Shown piece by piece: positions 62,901 through 64,000 of a stretch of 64,000 bases of DNA. Source of the DNA: Rhodospirillales bacterium. GTDB taxonomy: Bacteria; Pseudomonadota; Alphaproteobacteria; Micavibrionales; Micavibrionaceae. The DNA lies in contig JACKIU010000002.1 in the NCBI GenBank assembly GCA_020638295.1, forward strand, positions 496,001-560,000. The letters are read 5' to 3'. Made by a program: the position numbers and the translations under genes. The notes under the pieces are model-generated. The model was not told the DNA's origin. It did no database searches and saw nothing but the letters and a program-made list of their open reading frames with translations. Every line of letters begins with the position of its first letter. Position 1 is the first letter of the stretch.

Positions 62901-63081
62901 CACCGCTTTGCGGATCGCGCAGCGCTTCTTGCACATAAGGCCGAGCAAATTCCATATCTACCGGACCTGACAGCAACCGCCAGCCCAAAATACATGCGGC
63001 GATCACGCCCAGCACAAAACCGGCCGCCAGCACCTCAACAAAAATCAACCCACCACGTTTAAAAAAAAGGCGAAAATTCAT
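59911..63081 (-). CDS. YhdP/AsmA-like giant envelope protein
   Basis: 1056-residue protein with one N-terminal helix (about residues 12-36, VEVLAAGFVLGVIAACILGW) and a very long periplasmic region of beta-rich repeats, ending in an AsmA-like C-terminal part (FDGTFDNAAHTMDVTGTIIP then GGTGALIAATYTMKGSSEDP). This matches the DUF3971/YhdP group, thought to form hydrophobic grooves carrying phospholipids between the membranes. Length (E. coli YhdP about 1266) fits a large AsmA-family member. Monocistronic, opposite to bcp. Confidence 0.85.
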   Translation of the reverse strand: MNFRLFFKRGGLIFVEVLAAGFVLGVIAACILGWRLLSGPVDMEFARPYVQEALRDPQSGVRVSVDKIVLFWPDVREPFLLGLQGARVYGPEGHVVVSIEEAALGLNKAYLLLGKIRPEALIIKRPSLSLVRHQDNSFDLGVADLKTYGPPKPQQAESGEGDFYENIFALLSSAPDARGQSSMLSKLKSFEIEKASLLIDDRVLKLSWILPQADVLVKRIEDGLKAEAYVELPSRSGVQPPRLKVNTEMGLSSKVVDIDAVLERFNVALLGQNIPELDVLKVQNVPVTAQLKAHLVEGMRLKRADLTLLSGAGSLSIAELSPEPVAYKDLGVLAHYEADEGALEIKKVQVSLGDEVNLEANAGLNLGQDGSVKGPVRLEIESLKQSAIAPLWPAALAEDNSKEWIVDKLGDGTFSNVYAQGDLVVVAGADGRSVDLKNLVAGFEFDGMSVNYRAPLKPVTHAKGKGTFNLNSETLRVDIESAKVMDLAISEADVELINIIEAGKGQADINLKLQGPAKSVFTYIRDEPIGVNNEIDVADVQGQADLQVNISLPTRSNIKIEDVDVNVRGALREAVLPNVVHGLALSEGPFDVSVKDNALRVKGKGRLGDQPITLDYHEYLNAAGKPYEMQVKAAVMATPGLRDQFGMDLSSFLEGPAFADVTYTEYADGRADAVVTADLTPAKVFVDPFDYEKLPGVKGETTLKAVLQNGELTEIVDLKGSAPSLSLESSVLRFRQKREETELAGGKVSRFTLGETVARLEFEVMPSGQTKIVMDGPFLDARPFMDDEEKEGQPYDAPPLLISVASDRMRTADKETVQYAKLYIDIDGLGTINQMEMDAIAGSGDIYLRYKPDGSGKRVFRLEADDAGATLRAFDLYRGVRGGKLVIYGEPIHGVLDRNLVGVAEMSDFKVVDAPALAQLLGAMSLPGLMASLNGQEGLSFTKMEANFDWLYRPNGSLLVFKDGRTSGNSLGLTFDGTFDNAAHTMDVTGTIIPLSGINKVIGDIPLVGDILTGGTGALIAATYTMKGSSEDPKVSVNPLSVLTPGILRRVLFEQK

Positions 63082-63171
63082 ACCATATTTTATGCCACGC
63101 TTGACTCATGGCGCAAAGCCCTCATCTTAAAGAAAAGTGACACACACGAAATTTTTCGAAAGGAACGCCCA

Positions 63172-63651
63172 ATGTCGGAACTCAAAATCGGCGATACCGC
63201 CCCGGATTTTACCGCCCCCACAGATGGCGACGGCGAGCTGTCCCTAAGCAGTTTCAAAGGACAAAACGTCGTTTTGTATTTTTACCCCAAAGACGACACG
63301 CCGGGCTGCACCACAGAATCCTGCGGTTTTAACGAAGCCCTGCAAGCCTTCAAAAAACTCGGCGCAACCGTCATCGGCGTCTCAAAAGACAGCCCCCAAC
63401 GCCACGATAAATTCAAAACCAAATACGGCCTGAATTTTCCATTAGTGTCCGATGAAAACAGTGACATCTGCGAACGTTACGGCGTGTGGAAAGAAAAAAA
63501 CATGTACGGCAAAAAATATATGGGCATCGAGCGCTCGACCTTCCTGATAGATGCACGGGGGAAAATCGCCGCCATATGGCGCAAGGTCAAGGTAAACGGC
63601 CATGTCGATGAAATCCGGGCCGCCATCGAAGATTTAGCCAAGGCCGCCTAA
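63172..63651 (+). CDS. bcp: Thiol peroxidase Bcp (PrxQ)
   Basis: Atypical 2-Cys peroxiredoxin reducing organic peroxides with thioredoxin. 159 residues: FTAPTDGDGELSLSSFKGQ, the active site FYPKDDTPGCTTESCGFNEA with peroxidatic and resolving Cys five apart (TPGCTTESC), and ERSTFLIDARGKIAAIWRKV at the end. It is divergent from the YhdP-like gene. AAAGGAACG precedes the ATG. Confidence 0.95.
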   Translation: MSELKIGDTAPDFTAPTDGDGELSLSSFKGQNVVLYFYPKDDTPGCTTESCGFNEALQAFKKLGATVIGVSKDSPQRHDKFKTKYGLNFPLVSDENSDICERYGVWKEKNMYGKKYMGIERSTFLIDARGKIAAIWRKVKVNGHVDEIRAAIEDLAKAA

Positions 63652-63667
63652 CCCACTCATAGAAGCG

Positions 63668-63699
63668 CAAAAAAGCCCGCTAATGCCAGCGGGCTTTTT
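63668..63699. terminator. Bidirectional terminator between bcp and a hydrolase
   Basis: AAAAAGCCCGCT and AGCGGGCTTTTT form a strong stem around a 6-nt loop between convergent genes, with T-runs on both strands. Confidence 0.88.
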
Positions 63700-63729
63700 C
63701 ATTATTAAAAGAAGATGTTAAATCAGTTA

Positions 63730-64000
63730 TTACCCAGCCAAAGCATCGGCCATATCTTCAAGCCGGATCTCACGCCCGGCTTTGGCCGTATTCAAATGAT
63801 CGTGCATATAATCAATCAACGTATCGTTATAACCGTGAAAGAAGTGATTGGCGCCATCAATAACGCGGTAATCAATCTCAACGCCTTTTTGCTGGTGCAG
63901 ACGATCAACCAGATCGGACACCGACGACTCATCAATCACATCATCCTTGGAACCGTGCATCACCAACCCGGATGTCGGGCAAGGCGCCAAAAAGCTGAAA
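63730..64000 (-). CDS. Alpha/beta hydrolase, partial
   Basis: The frame is open to the right edge, so the N-terminus is missing (about 90 residues seen). The part present is the C-terminal third of an alpha/beta hydrolase: GLVMHGSKDDVIDESSVSDL with the acid residue, then RVIDGANHFFHGYNDTLIDY, where ANHFF carries the catalytic His. It resembles the YpfH/Dienelactone-like hydrolases of the CocE/PET group. Convergent with bcp. Confidence 0.8.
   Translation of the reverse strand, partial: FSFLAPCPTSGLVMHGSKDDVIDESSVSDLVDRLHQQKGVEIDYRVIDGANHFFHGYNDTLIDYMHDHLNTAKAGREIRLEDMADALAG

Noticed and set aside
1..64000. CRISPR array, prophage, integron or rRNA operon
   Set aside because: No regularly spaced direct repeats, phage structural genes, integrase, rRNA or tRNA were recognised on reading both strands.

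Overview
This window is chromosomal DNA from an alphaproteobacterium. The evidence is a Caulobacter-style tad/cpa pilus locus, the hisZ-purA pair, the pal-cpoB(ybgF)-tilS-ftsH neighbourhood, a ctlX-type hydrolase and a 4-copy CGTCATTGCGAG...CTCGCAATGACG intergenic palindrome. Genus cannot be fixed from sequence alone; a Micavibrio-like or Rhodospirillales-allied lineage is only a guess. No phage, transposase, CRISPR, rRNA or tRNA was seen.

Layout. 1-12.3 kb, all minus strand: an almost complete Tad (Flp, type IVc) pilus locus. In transcription order it runs two TadE/F-type pseudopilins, a vWA TadG-like protein, major Flp pilin, second Flp pilin, CpaA peptidase, CpaB, CpaC secretin, CpaD, CpaE, CpaF ATPase, TadB, and TadC running off the left edge. 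12.4-15.0 kb: a membrane protein and a large tail-anchored pseudokinase. 15.2-21 kb: purA, hisZ, an M50-like membrane peptidase, glmM, an N-formylglutamate amidohydrolase and small membrane proteins. 21.6-30.5 kb: envelope and housekeeping genes (ftsH, tilS, cpoB, pal, a BON lipoprotein, yraN, rsmI, an LpoA-like lipoprotein). 30.7-35.3 kb: a TetR regulator, a diguanylate cyclase, a frameshifted MscS channel and unknown genes. 35.4-37.7 kb: the peroxide defence unit ahpC-ahpD with divergent oxyR. 37.8-40.3 kb: an orphan protein resembling sigma region 2, then an ECF sigma / anti-sigma / CpxP-like / EF-hand module. 40.3-48.0 kb: a dicarboxylate symporter, an AMIN lipoprotein, a WecA-like GlcNAc-1-P transferase, a split MnmC (mnmD plus FAD oxidase) and an M3 peptidase. 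48.1-48.5 kb: an apparently orphan structured RNA gene on the minus strand with its own promoter and terminator. 48.6-51.9 kb: a secreted lipase-like protein, a CtlX-like hydrolase and a CheD-like protein lacking its catalytic residues. 51.9-56.4 kb: nucleotide-sugar genes (fcl, gmd, UDP-glucuronate epimerase) and a sterol-desaturase-family hydroxylase. 56.4-64 kb: tsaC/sua5, anmK, tyrS, a YhdP/AsmA-like giant, bcp and a partial alpha/beta hydrolase.

Themes. Much of the window serves the cell surface: Tad pilus secretion, the Tol-Pal system, peptidoglycan precursor supply and recycling (glmM, anmK), LPS/capsule sugars (wecA, gmd, fcl, epimerase) and lipid transport (YhdP-like). Small palindromic repeats are scattered between genes. 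In two places they seem to have altered proteins: the C-terminus of the epimerase and an internal loop of Sua5. The items I consider least explained are the structured RNA at 48.13-48.45 kb, the pseudokinase beside the Tad locus, the inactive-looking CheD and the long palindrome between cpaF and tadB.
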